15,442 nucleotides of DNA from JAJPHT01 sp035526585. GTDB taxonomy: Archaea > Thermoplasmatota > SW-10-69-26 > JACQPN01 > JAJPHT01. Positions 1 to 7,147 of this stretch are shown here, piece by piece. Each line of letters starts with the position of its first letter. Positions within the stretch are counted from its first letter, which is position 1. The position numbers and the translations under genes are program-made. The stretch covers positions 1-15,442 of the forward strand of contig DATLCC010000041.1 in assembly GCA_035526585.1 (NCBI GenBank), in the 5' to 3' direction. The notes below the pieces were generated by a model. It searched no databases. It saw only the letters and a list, made by a program, of their open reading frames with translations, and was not told the origin of the DNA.

Positions 1-1221
1 CTCTACGCGAGCGGCGGCAACACGCAGGTCATCGCCTACTCGCACGGACGATATCGCGTCTTCGGCGAGACCTCCGACATCGGCGTCGGCAACATGCTCG
101 ACAAATTCGCCCGCGAAGAAGGCCATCCGTTCCCCGGGGGCCCCGAGATCGAGAAGCTCGCGCGCAACGGCACGAAGCTCCTCGACATGCCCTACTCGGT
201 GAAAGGCATGGACATGGCCTTCAGCGGCCTCATGACCGCGGCGCGCGCGTGGCGCGCGAAGGGCGGGTCGATGGAGGACGTGAGCTTCTCCCTGCAGGAG
301 ACGGCGTTCGCGATGCTCGTCGAGGTGACGGAGCGCGCGCTCGCGCACAGCGAGAAGAACGAGGTCGTCCTCGGCGGCGGCGTCGCGTGCAACGAGCGCC
401 TGTGGGAGATGACGCGCCTCATGTGCGCAGGGCGCGACGCACGAGCGTTCCGCCCGGAGAAACGCCTCCTTGTCGACAACGGCGCGATGATCGCGCACCT
501 TGGCCTCGTGATGCACGCCGCCGGCGTGCGCCAGACGCCCGCAGAAGGAGCGGTCTCGCAGACGCAGCGCACCGACGATATCGCCGTCACCTGGCGCCCG
601 CACGAGCGCCGCGCCTCGTGGGCCGGCGCGATCGAGGGTCGTTACCGCGGCGCCGAAGCCGAGGTCGAGCCGACGACCCTCCTTGGCCGCCCGGCCGTGC
701 GCAAGCGGCGCCTCGTGAAAAGCTATCGTCACCCGGAGCTCGACGCCAAGCTGCGCCGCTCACGCACCCGCGCCGAGGCGCGCCTCCTCGCGCAGGCGCG
801 CGCGGCCGGCGTGCGCACGCCGCTCGTCTACGAGGTGGACGGCGACGCGCTCGTGCTGGAGCGCCTCGCTGGGCGCCAGCTGAAGGAGGCGCTCACCGGG
901 CGCGCGCTCGCAGAGCTCGGCGCCGCCGCGGCGCGCCTCCACGCGCGCGGGCTCACGCACGGCGACCTCACGACGTCGAACGCGATCGCGACGACCGAGG
1001 GTATCGCGCTCGTGGACTTCGGCCTCGCGGCATTGAACGCCGAGGACGAGGACAAGGCCGCGGACCTCCACGTGCTGATGGAGGCGTTGGAGGCGACGCA
1101 CCCGGAGACGCCGGAGGCGTTCGCGCGCGTGCTCGACGGCTATCGCGGCGCCGGCGGGTCGGCGGCGGTGGAGAAGACGTTGGACGAGATCGTCCGGCGC
1201 GGGCGCTACCGAGGCACCTGA
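1..1221 (+). CDS. kae1-bud32: Kae1-Bud32 fusion: tRNA t6A threonylcarbamoyltransferase and its kinase/ATPase partner (5' truncated)
   Basis: The reading frame is open from base 1, so the N-terminal part lies outside the window; 406 residues are visible. Residues 1-200 are the back half of Kae1/TsaD: the LYASGGNTQVIAY strand at the start, a GETSDIGVGNMLDKFARE stretch, LGGGVACNERL near residue 124 and the metal-ligand DNGAMIA with Asp159. From about residue 212 the chain is Bud32, a small atypical kinase, with HGDLTTSN (catalytic Asp322) and VDFGLA (metal-binding Asp339). In archaea Kae1 is the catalytic subunit of the KEOPS complex, which makes N6-threonylcarbamoyladenosine at position 37 of ANN-reading tRNAs, and Bud32 drives the cycle by ATP hydrolysis. 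Fusion of the two is a known arrangement in many Euryarchaeota. The upstream HxxxH metal site of Kae1 cannot be checked here. The stop overlaps the 3' end of the convergent gene by 16 bases. Confidence 0.96.
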   Translation, partial: LYASGGNTQVIAYSHGRYRVFGETSDIGVGNMLDKFAREEGHPFPGGPEIEKLARNGTKLLDMPYSVKGMDMAFSGLMTAARAWRAKGGSMEDVSFSLQETAFAMLVEVTERALAHSEKNEVVLGGGVACNERLWEMTRLMCAGRDARAFRPEKRLLVDNGAMIAHLGLVMHAAGVRQTPAEGAVSQTQRTDDIAVTWRPHERRASWAGAIEGRYRGAEAEVEPTTLLGRPAVRKRRLVKSYRHPELDAKLRRSRTRAEARLLAQARAAGVRTPLVYEVDGDALVLERLAGRQLKEALTGRALAELGAAAARLHARGLTHGDLTTSNAIATTEGIALVDFGLAALNAEDEDKAADLHVLMEALEATHPETPEAFARVLDGYRGAGGSAAVEKTLDEIVRRGRYRGT

Positions 1222-1577
1222 GCGGGCGAGGGGGGCGCGCCCGCGACGCAGGGAAGCTCCGTGGCGCCGAACGTGTTCACGATCATCGTGCAGCCGCGCT
1301 CGTCGTCGACCCAGTAGACGAAGCGCGGCGAGCGGAACGCCGTGATGCCGACGCCACGCTCGTCGTCGAACCAGGAGGCGACGGTGCGGCCCTCAGGATC
1401 CTGCGCAGCGACGTCGGTGGATCGCGCGCCCTCGCAGTCGCGCTGCTCGACGTCGAGCCACACGTGCTCCTCGTCCGCCGGATGGAGCGTCGTTGTCTCC
1501 GGTTCGCAGGCGTCGTTCCCGCCCGCGGCGGCAAGAGGCGCGGCGAGCACGAGGAGCCACGCGACGAAGGCACGCAT
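1206..1577 (-). CDS. small secreted protein with four cysteines, function unknown
   Basis: The product is 123 residues and I do not recognise the family. It begins with a clear Sec signal peptide (MRAFVAWLLVLAAPLAAAGG) with no lipobox, so the mature part of about 100 residues should be released outside. The mature part holds exactly four cysteines (24, 48, 96, 110), which suits two disulfides, and it is acidic and rich in aromatic residues in its second half (FVYWVDDERG). The ATG start is directly followed by the signal peptide. The gene converges on kae1-bud32, overlapping its last 16 bases, and is divergent from the lysyl oxidase gene. The reading frame has typical codon use and the signal peptide makes a chance open frame unlikely, but no homolog can be named from sequence alone. 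Confidence 0.72.
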   Translation of the reverse strand: MRAFVAWLLVLAAPLAAAGGNDACEPETTTLHPADEEHVWLDVEQRDCEGARSTDVAAQDPEGRTVASWFDDERGVGITAFRSPRFVYWVDDERGCTMIVNTFGATELPCVAGAPPSPAQVPR

Positions 1578-1638
1578 CCAACACTGGACGCGCTAGCCTC
1601 ACATGACGATTCGCGTCCAAGATACGCTCTCCAGACGT

Positions 1639-1647
1639 CGCTTATCC
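1639..1647 (+). promoter_or_regulatory. probable core promoter box for the lysyl oxidase gene
   Basis: CGCTTATCC closely matches the CGCTTTTCC box found 29 bases before two start codons further on. Here it would place transcription start near base 1671, leaving a leader of about 30 bases that carries a GGGAGAG ribosome-binding sequence at 1688-1694, six bases before the TTG at 1701. This is inference from motif likeness. Confidence 0.4.
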
Positions 1648-1700
1648 TCCGGCGCGCGCTACCTCGTCCGCTGGGAGTCGTCAGCCTGGGAGAGCTACGT

Positions 1701-2432
1701 TTGAGGATCGTCCTTTCGCTCATGGTCGCTGCCGTCGCGTTCGCCGCCGTCGTGCCGACCTTCACCGCCGCCAACCACTCGCCGACCGTTTTGTGCCTCG
1801 TGCCCGGGGGGATCCTCTGCCCCGACCTCACGGTGGACGGCGCGAGGTTCGACGCCTTCAAGCAGACGCGCTCGTTCACGTCGAGCTCCTGCTCCGTCCA
1901 GGAAGGGACGACGCAGACGGGCCTTCGCACGCTCCTGCGCTTCACGTTCACGACGCCCAACGTCGGCCTCACCGACCTCGTCGTCGGCCGCCCGGGCGAT
2001 CACCCCGAGTCGTTCGAGTGGGGCGCCTGCCATGGCCACTGGCACTTCAAGAACTACGCGGACTACCGCCTCTGGACGCCCGACCAGTTCGCGGCGTGGA
2101 ACGCGCTGCGTGTCGCGAACCCGAGCACGCAGGCGCACGAGATCCTCGCCGCGCATCCGGAGCTCGCGCCCGCGAAGGGCGACAAGCGCGGCTTCTGTGT
2201 GATCGACATCGTGAACTACGGCGGCATCGTTCCGCACTACCTGACCTGCGACGTGCAGGGCATCGCGAAGGGCTGGGCGGACGAGTACCACTGGGCGCTC
2301 GATGGCCAGTGGGTCGACGTCACGGGCCTCCCCTCCGGCGAGTACGTGCTGGAGGCCGAGGTCAACGCCGAGCACGTGTACGAGGAGTCGAGCTACGAGA
2401 ACAATCGCGCCTGGGAGACCGTCCACATCTGA
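1701..2432 (+). CDS. secreted lysyl oxidase family copper amine oxidase
   Basis: The product is 243 residues from a TTG at 1701; an in-frame ATG at 1722 is possible, but TTG has GGGAGAG six bases upstream and gives a better signal peptide (MRIVLSLMVAAVAFAAVV, cleavage near residue 24). The mature part matches the lysyl oxidase catalytic fold: EWGACHGHWHF supplies the HxHxH copper ligands His111, His113 and His115. The lysine tyrosylquinone pair is also present: Lys162 in GDKRGFC aligns with the human Lys320 region, and Tyr196 sits seven residues before QWVDVTGLPSGEY, as human Tyr355 does before QWIDIT. The spacing between the two is 34 residues here and 35 in human LOX. The enzyme class oxidises primary amines, classically peptidyl lysine, to aldehydes for cross-linking; the archaeal substrate is unknown. 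It lies between kae1-bud32 and the XTP pyrophosphatase gene, 37 bases before the latter. Confidence 0.9.
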   Translation: MRIVLSLMVAAVAFAAVVPTFTAANHSPTVLCLVPGGILCPDLTVDGARFDAFKQTRSFTSSSCSVQEGTTQTGLRTLLRFTFTTPNVGLTDLVVGRPGDHPESFEWGACHGHWHFKNYADYRLWTPDQFAAWNALRVANPSTQAHEILAAHPELAPAKGDKRGFCVIDIVNYGGIVPHYLTCDVQGIAKGWADEYHWALDGQWVDVTGLPSGEYVLEAEVNAEHVYEESSYENNRAWETVHI

Positions 2433-2444
2433 GCCGAAGGCTCA
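2430..2444 (+). other. short hairpin at the lysyl oxidase stop codon
   Basis: TGAGCCGAAGGCTCA is a 6-bp perfect inverted repeat with a GAA loop that includes the stop codon. There is no following T-tract, so it is at best a weak terminator or an mRNA end-stabilising hairpin between the lysyl oxidase and XTP pyrophosphatase genes. Confidence 0.3.
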
Positions 2445-2469
2445 TCCGCGTGCCCGTTGCTCGACGCGC

Positions 2470-3024
2470 GTGCGGATCACCTTCGTCACGGGCAACAAGG
2501 GCAAGCTGCACGAGGCGCAGACCGCGCTCGCACCGTCGGGGCACGAGGTCGTCGGGAGCGATCTCCATCCCGTCGAGATCCAGGGCGAGACGCTGGAGGA
2601 GATCTCGCGCGCGAAATGCGATGTGCTCGTGGGCAAGCTCGCGCCGCCCTTTTTCGTGGACGACGGCGGGCTCTTCGTCCACGCCCTTCGGGATTTCCCC
2701 GGCGTCTTCTCCGCGCACGCGCTGAAGACGATCGGCGTGCAGGGGATCCTGAAGCTCATGGAAGGGGTCGCGGATCGGGGCGCGCATTTCGCGTGCGTCG
2801 TGAGCTATCACGATGGACGCGCGCTCCGCAGCTTCTCGGGCCGCTGCGAGGGAGCGCTCGCCACCGCGCCGCGCTCGAGCGGGCACGGCTTCGGGTTCGA
2901 CCCCATCTTCGTGCCGGAAGGGCATGGCGAGACCTTCGGCGAGCTCGATGCCGCGGTCAAGAACGCGATCTCGCACCGCGGGAAGGCGCTGGCGCAGCTC
3001 GTCGCACACCTGAGGCGGGGCTGA
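2470..3024 (+). CDS. rdgB: XTP/dITP pyrophosphatase (Ham1/RdgB family)
   Basis: The 184-residue product is the usual length for this family. It opens with the nucleotide-binding signature VTGNKGKLHEA (residues 6-16), has the acidic metal site FVDDGGLFV (Asp64/Asp65), and near the end GFGFDPIFVPEGHGETFGEL and NAISHRGKAL, all family hallmarks. The enzyme hydrolyses non-canonical purine triphosphates (XTP, ITP, dITP) to monophosphate and pyrophosphate, keeping deaminated purines out of DNA and RNA. The GTG start is chosen because the conserved strand MRITFVTGNKGK begins exactly there and there is no room for more. No good Shine-Dalgarno is seen; CTCATCC at 2441-2447 lies at the -29 position used by other genes here, so the message may be leaderless or may be co-transcribed with the lysyl oxidase gene 37 bases upstream. 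Confidence 0.95.
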   Translation: MRITFVTGNKGKLHEAQTALAPSGHEVVGSDLHPVEIQGETLEEISRAKCDVLVGKLAPPFFVDDGGLFVHALRDFPGVFSAHALKTIGVQGILKLMEGVADRGAHFACVVSYHDGRALRSFSGRCEGALATAPRSSGHGFGFDPIFVPEGHGETFGELDAAVKNAISHRGKALAQLVAHLRRG

Positions 3025-3084
3025 GAAGGGATCTCGGGAAGTCCCGGTCGACCGGCGCGTTCCCGCGACAAGGAGCGGTCCGGT

Positions 3085-3101
3085 CGGCGCAACGCTTTTC
3101 C
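3085..3101 (+). promoter_or_regulatory. core promoter of the acyltransferase gene, leaderless type
   Basis: CGGCGCAACGCTTTTCC begins 40 bases before the GTG at 3125, with the first T of the TTTT box at -29. The same 17-mer, with one change, sits at exactly the same distance before the GTG at 3931. The layout (CAAC-like BRE element, then T-rich box) fits an archaeal promoter whose transcript starts at the start codon. Confidence 0.6.
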
Positions 3102-3124
3102 CCGGTGCGGCCAGGTGCGCCCAG

Positions 3125-3784
3125 GTGCGACGCCTGAAGACGCCCGACTGGGGCTACGTGGGCTGGCACTACCGCGCGATCCACCGCGTCGCCCAGCCGC
3201 TCCACAATCCCCTGGTCGTCCGCGCGAACGGCGTCGACAACATCCCACGCGAGGGCGGCTTTCTCCTCGCCGGCAACCATACGTCGTGGTGGGACCCCAT
3301 CGTGCTCCAGACCACGACCCCGCGTCCGGTGAACTGGCTCGCGAAGAAGGAGATGATGAACAACCGGTTCAACAAGTGGTTCTTCTTCGACAAGGGCGGA
3401 TGCATCCCCGTCGATCGCAACGCGCAGAACCCCGAGGCGTTCCACGCCGCGACGCAGGCTCTCCGCGATGGCCGCATCATCGGCATCTTCCCCGAGGGGA
3501 CGCGCCACGTCGGCACGCTCGGCCCCGCGAAGACGGGCGTCGCGCGCCTTGCGATGGAGAGCGGCGCGCCGGTCGTCCCCGTCGGGATCCTGAGCGACCG
3601 CTTCTGGGGCAAGGGGAAGAAGCTTCCCGACCTGCGCCACAAGGTGTGGCTCAACGTCGGGAAGCCCATGCATCTCTCGGGCGACGCGCGCGCCGAGACG
3701 GACCGCGTCATGGGCGCGATCGGCGCGCTCCTCGACGAGGCGCGGCGCGCGCGCGACGCCAAAGCGCGGTGGGCGCGGCCTTAG
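3125..3784 (+). CDS. 1-acyl-glycerol-3-phosphate acyltransferase-like protein (PlsC/LPLAT family)
   Basis: The 219-residue product shows the acyltransferase motifs in order: NHTSWWD (catalytic His52 and Asp57 in HX4D), a GGCIPVDRN block, FPEGTR (residues 122-127) and a VPVGI block. There is no convincing N-terminal membrane helix, though the region around MRRLKTPDWGYVGWHYRAIH is amphipathic. Family members move a fatty acyl chain from acyl-CoA or acyl-ACP to lysophosphatidic acid or a related acceptor at the inner membrane face. That is notable in an archaeon, whose core lipids are ether-linked, so the acceptor here is open. GTG at 3125 is the only start in frame near the conserved region and sits 29 bases after a T-rich promoter box; the two other GTGs just upstream are out of frame. 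It starts 100 bases after the pyrophosphatase gene. Confidence 0.92.
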   Translation: MRRLKTPDWGYVGWHYRAIHRVAQPLHNPLVVRANGVDNIPREGGFLLAGNHTSWWDPIVLQTTTPRPVNWLAKKEMMNNRFNKWFFFDKGGCIPVDRNAQNPEAFHAATQALRDGRIIGIFPEGTRHVGTLGPAKTGVARLAMESGAPVVPVGILSDRFWGKGKKLPDLRHKVWLNVGKPMHLSGDARAETDRVMGAIGALLDEARRARDAKARWARP

Positions 3785-3890
3785 GTCCATGGGGCCGGAC
3801 GACCGGACGGTGCGGAACGACCGACGCGTCGGAAGGATCTCGGCGCGTCGGCACCCCCTCGGCGCTTCGGGCCCTCGTCGCGAGGAGCGC

Positions 3891-3907
3891 CGGCACAACG
3901 CTTTTCC
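3891..3907 (+). promoter_or_regulatory. core promoter of the YcaQ-like gene, leaderless type
   Basis: CGGCACAACGCTTTTCC differs at one base from the element before the acyltransferase gene and again starts 40 bases before a GTG (3931). Identical spacing in two places supports both the promoter and the choice of the GTG start codons. Confidence 0.6.
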
Positions 3908-3930
3908 ACGCATCGAGCGCGTGCCGTCGA

Positions 3931-5058
3931 GTGAAGCTTGCCCAAGCGCGCCGCCTCGCCATCGGCGCGCAGGGGTACGCGCGGCGCTTCCGGCGCGCCG
4001 ATGCCGCGGACGTGCGCGCGGCGCTGCGGCGCCTCTCGTGCGTGCAGCTCGACAGCATCAGCACGGTCGAGCGCAGCCATCGCATCGTGCTCTCCTCGCG
4101 GGTCGGTGCCTACAAGGACGCCGTCACGTCCGACATGCTGCGTACGGGGAAGGCGTTCGAGTACTGGGCGCACGAGGCGTGCCTGATCCCGATCGAGGAC
4201 TATCCGCTGTACAAGTCGCGCATGGCGGATCGCCAGCATCACCACTGGTGGGGAGACGTCATCGGCCGCGATCGCGCGCTCGCGAAGGCGGTCCTCAAGC
4301 GCATCGAGCGCGAGGGACCCGTGAAGGCGAGCGATTTCGAAGGCCGCAGCGGCGGGATGTGGGATCTCAAGCCCGAGAAGAAGATGCTCGAAGCGCTCTG
4401 GACGGCGGGGAAGCTCGCCGTCTCGGGGCGCGAGGGGTTCCAGCGCGTCTACGATCTGCCCGAGCGCGTCATCCCCTCGAAGCTCCTCGACGCGCCCGCG
4501 CCCTCTGAGACCGAGACGCTGCGCGCGCTGTGCCTGCGAGCCGTGAAGGCGCGCGGCGTGCTCACGGCCGCCGGGGTGGCGGAGCACTTCCGCATCGACG
4601 GGCGCACAAGGACCGTGCAGCCGCACCTGGACGCGCTCGCGAGGGCGGGCGATGTCGCGCGCGCGGAGCCCGAGGACGAGGGGAAGCCGATGTACGTCGA
4701 CCCCGACGCGAAGGAGGGCACGGCGAGCGCGCTGCTTTCCCCCTTCGACAACCTCGTCTGGGATCGCGCATTCCTGCGGCGCGCGTTCGGCTTCGACCAC
4801 GTGATGGAGATCTACAAGCGGCCGCACGAGCGCGTATACGGCTATTACGTGCTGCCGTTCCTGCATGGCGACAAGCTCATCGCGCGCGTCGACGTGAAGA
4901 GCGAGCGCGCGTCGGGCACGCTCGTCGCGCGCGCTGTGCATCGCGTGGAGGGAGCGCCCTGGTCGTCGGGGGCGGACGACCAGCTCACGAAGTCGCTCGA
5001 ACGACTGGCGAGGACAGCTGGCCTCGAACGCGTCCGCCTTGCGCCGGCCAAGCCTTAA
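3931..5058 (+). CDS. YcaQ/AlkX-type DNA glycosylase (winged-helix, HTH_42 family)
   Basis: The product is 375 residues, close to the family norm of about 400. Recognisable blocks run through it: an N-terminal LAQARRLAIGAQG helix, CVQLDSISTVERSHRIVL, FEYWAHEACLIPIEDYP, and near the end LLSPFDNLVWDRAFLRRAFGF followed by a YGYYVLPFLHGDKLIARVD stretch. The motif Gln39-Leu-Asp41 is the QxD pattern of the AlkX/YcaQ branch, whose E. coli member unhooks DNA interstrand crosslinks by cleaving N-alkylpurines; the AlkZ branch instead carries QxQ. I infer a base-excision repair role against alkylated or crosslinked purines. The GTG start is fixed by the shared promoter 40 bases upstream and by the start of family similarity. 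Its TAA stop lies inside the promoter box of the next gene. Confidence 0.9.
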   Translation: MKLAQARRLAIGAQGYARRFRRADAADVRAALRRLSCVQLDSISTVERSHRIVLSSRVGAYKDAVTSDMLRTGKAFEYWAHEACLIPIEDYPLYKSRMADRQHHHWWGDVIGRDRALAKAVLKRIEREGPVKASDFEGRSGGMWDLKPEKKMLEALWTAGKLAVSGREGFQRVYDLPERVIPSKLLDAPAPSETETLRALCLRAVKARGVLTAAGVAEHFRIDGRTRTVQPHLDALARAGDVARAEPEDEGKPMYVDPDAKEGTASALLSPFDNLVWDRAFLRRAFGFDHVMEIYKRPHERVYGYYVLPFLHGDKLIARVDVKSERASGTLVARAVHRVEGAPWSSGADDQLTKSLERLARTAGLERVRLAPAKP

Positions 5059-5061
5059 TCA
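5045..5061 (+). promoter_or_regulatory. core promoter of the TerC gene, leaderless type
   Basis: CGGCCAAGCCTTAATCA starts 40 bases before the ATG at 5085, with TTAAT beginning at -30. It keeps the layout of the two promoters upstream (CGGC, then AA and a GC pair, then a T/A box) and overlaps the stop codon of the YcaQ-like gene. Confidence 0.5.
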
Positions 5062-5084
5062 GGCTCGGTGGATTGGCCCGCGTC

Positions 5085-5852
<768 letters not shown>

Positions 5853-6066
5853 GCCGAAGGAAAGGAAGGCGCTCTAGAATCTTTTGGACTCTTCATCGGG
5901 CGTGCCCGTCAGTGACCCTCTTCCTGTCATCGCGCCGCGTGGCGGAGGAAGGCTTCGCCCTTTGAAGATGATGGCGCTCCGCGCAAAAAGTCCTCTTCAC
6001 CGGCCGCATGGCCTCTGAAAGGGAACTCCCGATCATCACGCCGCTTCGCGGAGTGGGGGCTTCGCG
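5853..6066. other. intergenic stretch with no gene seen
   Basis: About 210 bases between the TerC stop and the Mrp promoter hold no supported gene. Short inverted GC runs and an AAAAAG tract are present, but no convincing terminator or structured RNA. Confidence 0.5.
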
Positions 6067-6073
6067 CATAATC
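6067..6073 (+). promoter_or_regulatory. probable TATA-like box of the Mrp/NBP35 gene
   Basis: CATAATC is the most A/T-rich spot upstream of the ATG at 6115 and would place transcription start near 6096-6098, giving a very short leader of about 17 bases. A GGAG lies at 6095-6098. Confidence 0.4.
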
Positions 6074-6114
6074 TATGGCGAAGGCTCAAGACGTGGAGCC
6101 GAGTAGGCGCAGCC

Positions 6115-7062
6115 ATGCCACTGCCCACCGCGCCCGCCGGGCGCCCGCACGGGATCGGGGGCGGAAGCCTTCCGGTGCAGACGCCGCAGCAGGCATCGGC
6201 CCAGAACCTGCAGCAGGACCGGATGGCGCAGCAGTTCCGCCTGCGCATGGCGATCTCCGAGAACCTGCGCCGCATCAAGCACACGGTCATCGTGATGAGC
6301 GGCAAGGGCGGCGTCGGGAAGTCGACCGTGGCCGTGAACGTCGCGGCGTCCTTCGCGGCGAAGGGATGGAAGGTCGGGCTCCTGGATCTCGACCTCACGA
6401 ACCCGAACGTGCCCCTCATGCTCGGGCTCGACCTCGCGAAGCCGGGCGGCCACTCGGAAGATATCAAGCCTGTCGAGGTGAAGGCGCCCGCGGGCGACGG
6501 GCTCCTCAAGGTGATGAGCACCGAGTTCTTCCTCACGACGAAGAACGACGCGATCGTCTGGCGCGGCCCGATCAAGATGAACGTCATCAACCAGCTCCTC
6601 GGCAACGTGGACTGGGGCGACCTCGATCTTCTCGTGGTGGACCTTCCGCCCGGCACGGGCGACGAGCCGCTCACCATCGCGCAGCTCCTCAAGGACGCGG
6701 ACGGCGTCGTTCTCGTGACCACGCCTCAGGCGGTCGCGGTGCTCGACGTGACGAAAAGCCTCCAGTTCGTGAAGTCCATGGACCTCAAGCCGCTGGGCAT
6801 CGTCGAGAACATGGCGAGCTTCGTGTGCCCGGACTGCGGACATGCGCACCCCATCTTCGGGAAGGACGGAGGAAAGACGCTCGCGGCGAAGTCGGGCGTG
6901 CCGCTCCTCGCGAGCATCCCCATCGAGCCCGCCGTGCAGGAAGCCGGCGACGCGGGCGTGCCGTTCGTGTGGCGCTCCGCAGATTCCCTGACGCGCAAGG
7001 CGTTCGAAGAGGCGATGGTCAACCTCGAAGCTCGCCTGAAGACCAAGCCCGCACCAGCCTGA
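6115..7062 (+). CDS. Mrp/NBP35-type P-loop ATPase, Fe-S cluster carrier
   Basis: The 315-residue product begins with a low-complexity Gly/Pro/Gln-rich tail (about residues 1-38) and then a deviant Walker A, SGKGGVGKST, with Lys64 and Lys69. DLDLTNPN, a VDLPPGTGDEPLT block (Walker B and switch region) and the VVLVTTPQAVAVLDV strand follow. The CxxC motif Cys238-Pro-Asp-Cys241 near the C-terminus is where members of this family bridge a 4Fe-4S cluster between two subunits. Homologs hold and hand on Fe-S clusters to apo-proteins using ATP. It lacks the N-terminal DUF59 domain found in many bacterial Mrp proteins, as is common in archaea. The ATG is chosen because it starts the glycine-rich leader and has a TATA-like box about 45 bases upstream. 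Confidence 0.94.
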   Translation: MPLPTAPAGRPHGIGGGSLPVQTPQQASAQNLQQDRMAQQFRLRMAISENLRRIKHTVIVMSGKGGVGKSTVAVNVAASFAAKGWKVGLLDLDLTNPNVPLMLGLDLAKPGGHSEDIKPVEVKAPAGDGLLKVMSTEFFLTTKNDAIVWRGPIKMNVINQLLGNVDWGDLDLLVVDLPPGTGDEPLTIAQLLKDADGVVLVTTPQAVAVLDVTKSLQFVKSMDLKPLGIVENMASFVCPDCGHAHPIFGKDGGKTLAAKSGVPLLASIPIEPAVQEAGDAGVPFVWRSADSLTRKAFEEAMVNLEARLKTKPAPA

Positions 7063-7080
7063 TCTCTCCTGAGTCTCCCA

Positions 7081-7125
7081 CGAGAAGCCCGAGGGACGCG
7101 AGGCACCCCAGGCACCCGAGAATGT
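7081..7125 (+). repeat. phased 9-base tandem units, left arm of an inverted array
   Basis: The stretch reads as consecutive 9-mers: CGAGAAGCC, CGAGGGACG, CGAGGCACC, CCAGGCACC, CGAGAATGT. The approximate unit is CGAGGNACS. The same kind of unit recurs in reverse orientation at 7148-7204 and again at 13252-13329. The array lies between the convergent Mrp gene and the 108-residue membrane protein gene. Confidence 0.7.
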
Positions 7126-7143
7126 GTAACAGAACAGTTACAC
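7124..7143. promoter_or_regulatory. 20-base palindrome between the array arms
   Basis: GTGTAACAGAACAGTTACAC is a perfect 7-bp inverted repeat around a 6-base spacer, A/T-richer than its surroundings. It could be a dimeric protein-binding site or the tip of a long hairpin formed by the flanking arrays. Confidence 0.55.
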
Positions 7144-7147
7144 GTCA

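Noticed and set aside
249..1700. Long open frame continuing upstream of the lysyl oxidase gene in the same frame
   Set aside because: It runs inside the kae1-bud32 gene, has a strongly Arg/Ala/Gly-biased shadow composition and no domain sense; the true start is at the signal peptide.
1603..1704. 33-codon open frame whose stop overlaps the TTG start of the lysyl oxidase gene (TTGA)
   Set aside because: It has no ribosome-binding site, and the likely promoter box at 1639-1647 would start the message after its ATG. The overlap is tempting as translational coupling but not supported.
5965..6018. Possible C/D box small RNA (ATGATGG with a CTGA about 45 bases later)
   Set aside because: The C box has a mismatch, no internal D'/C' pair is visible, and no terminal stem closes it.
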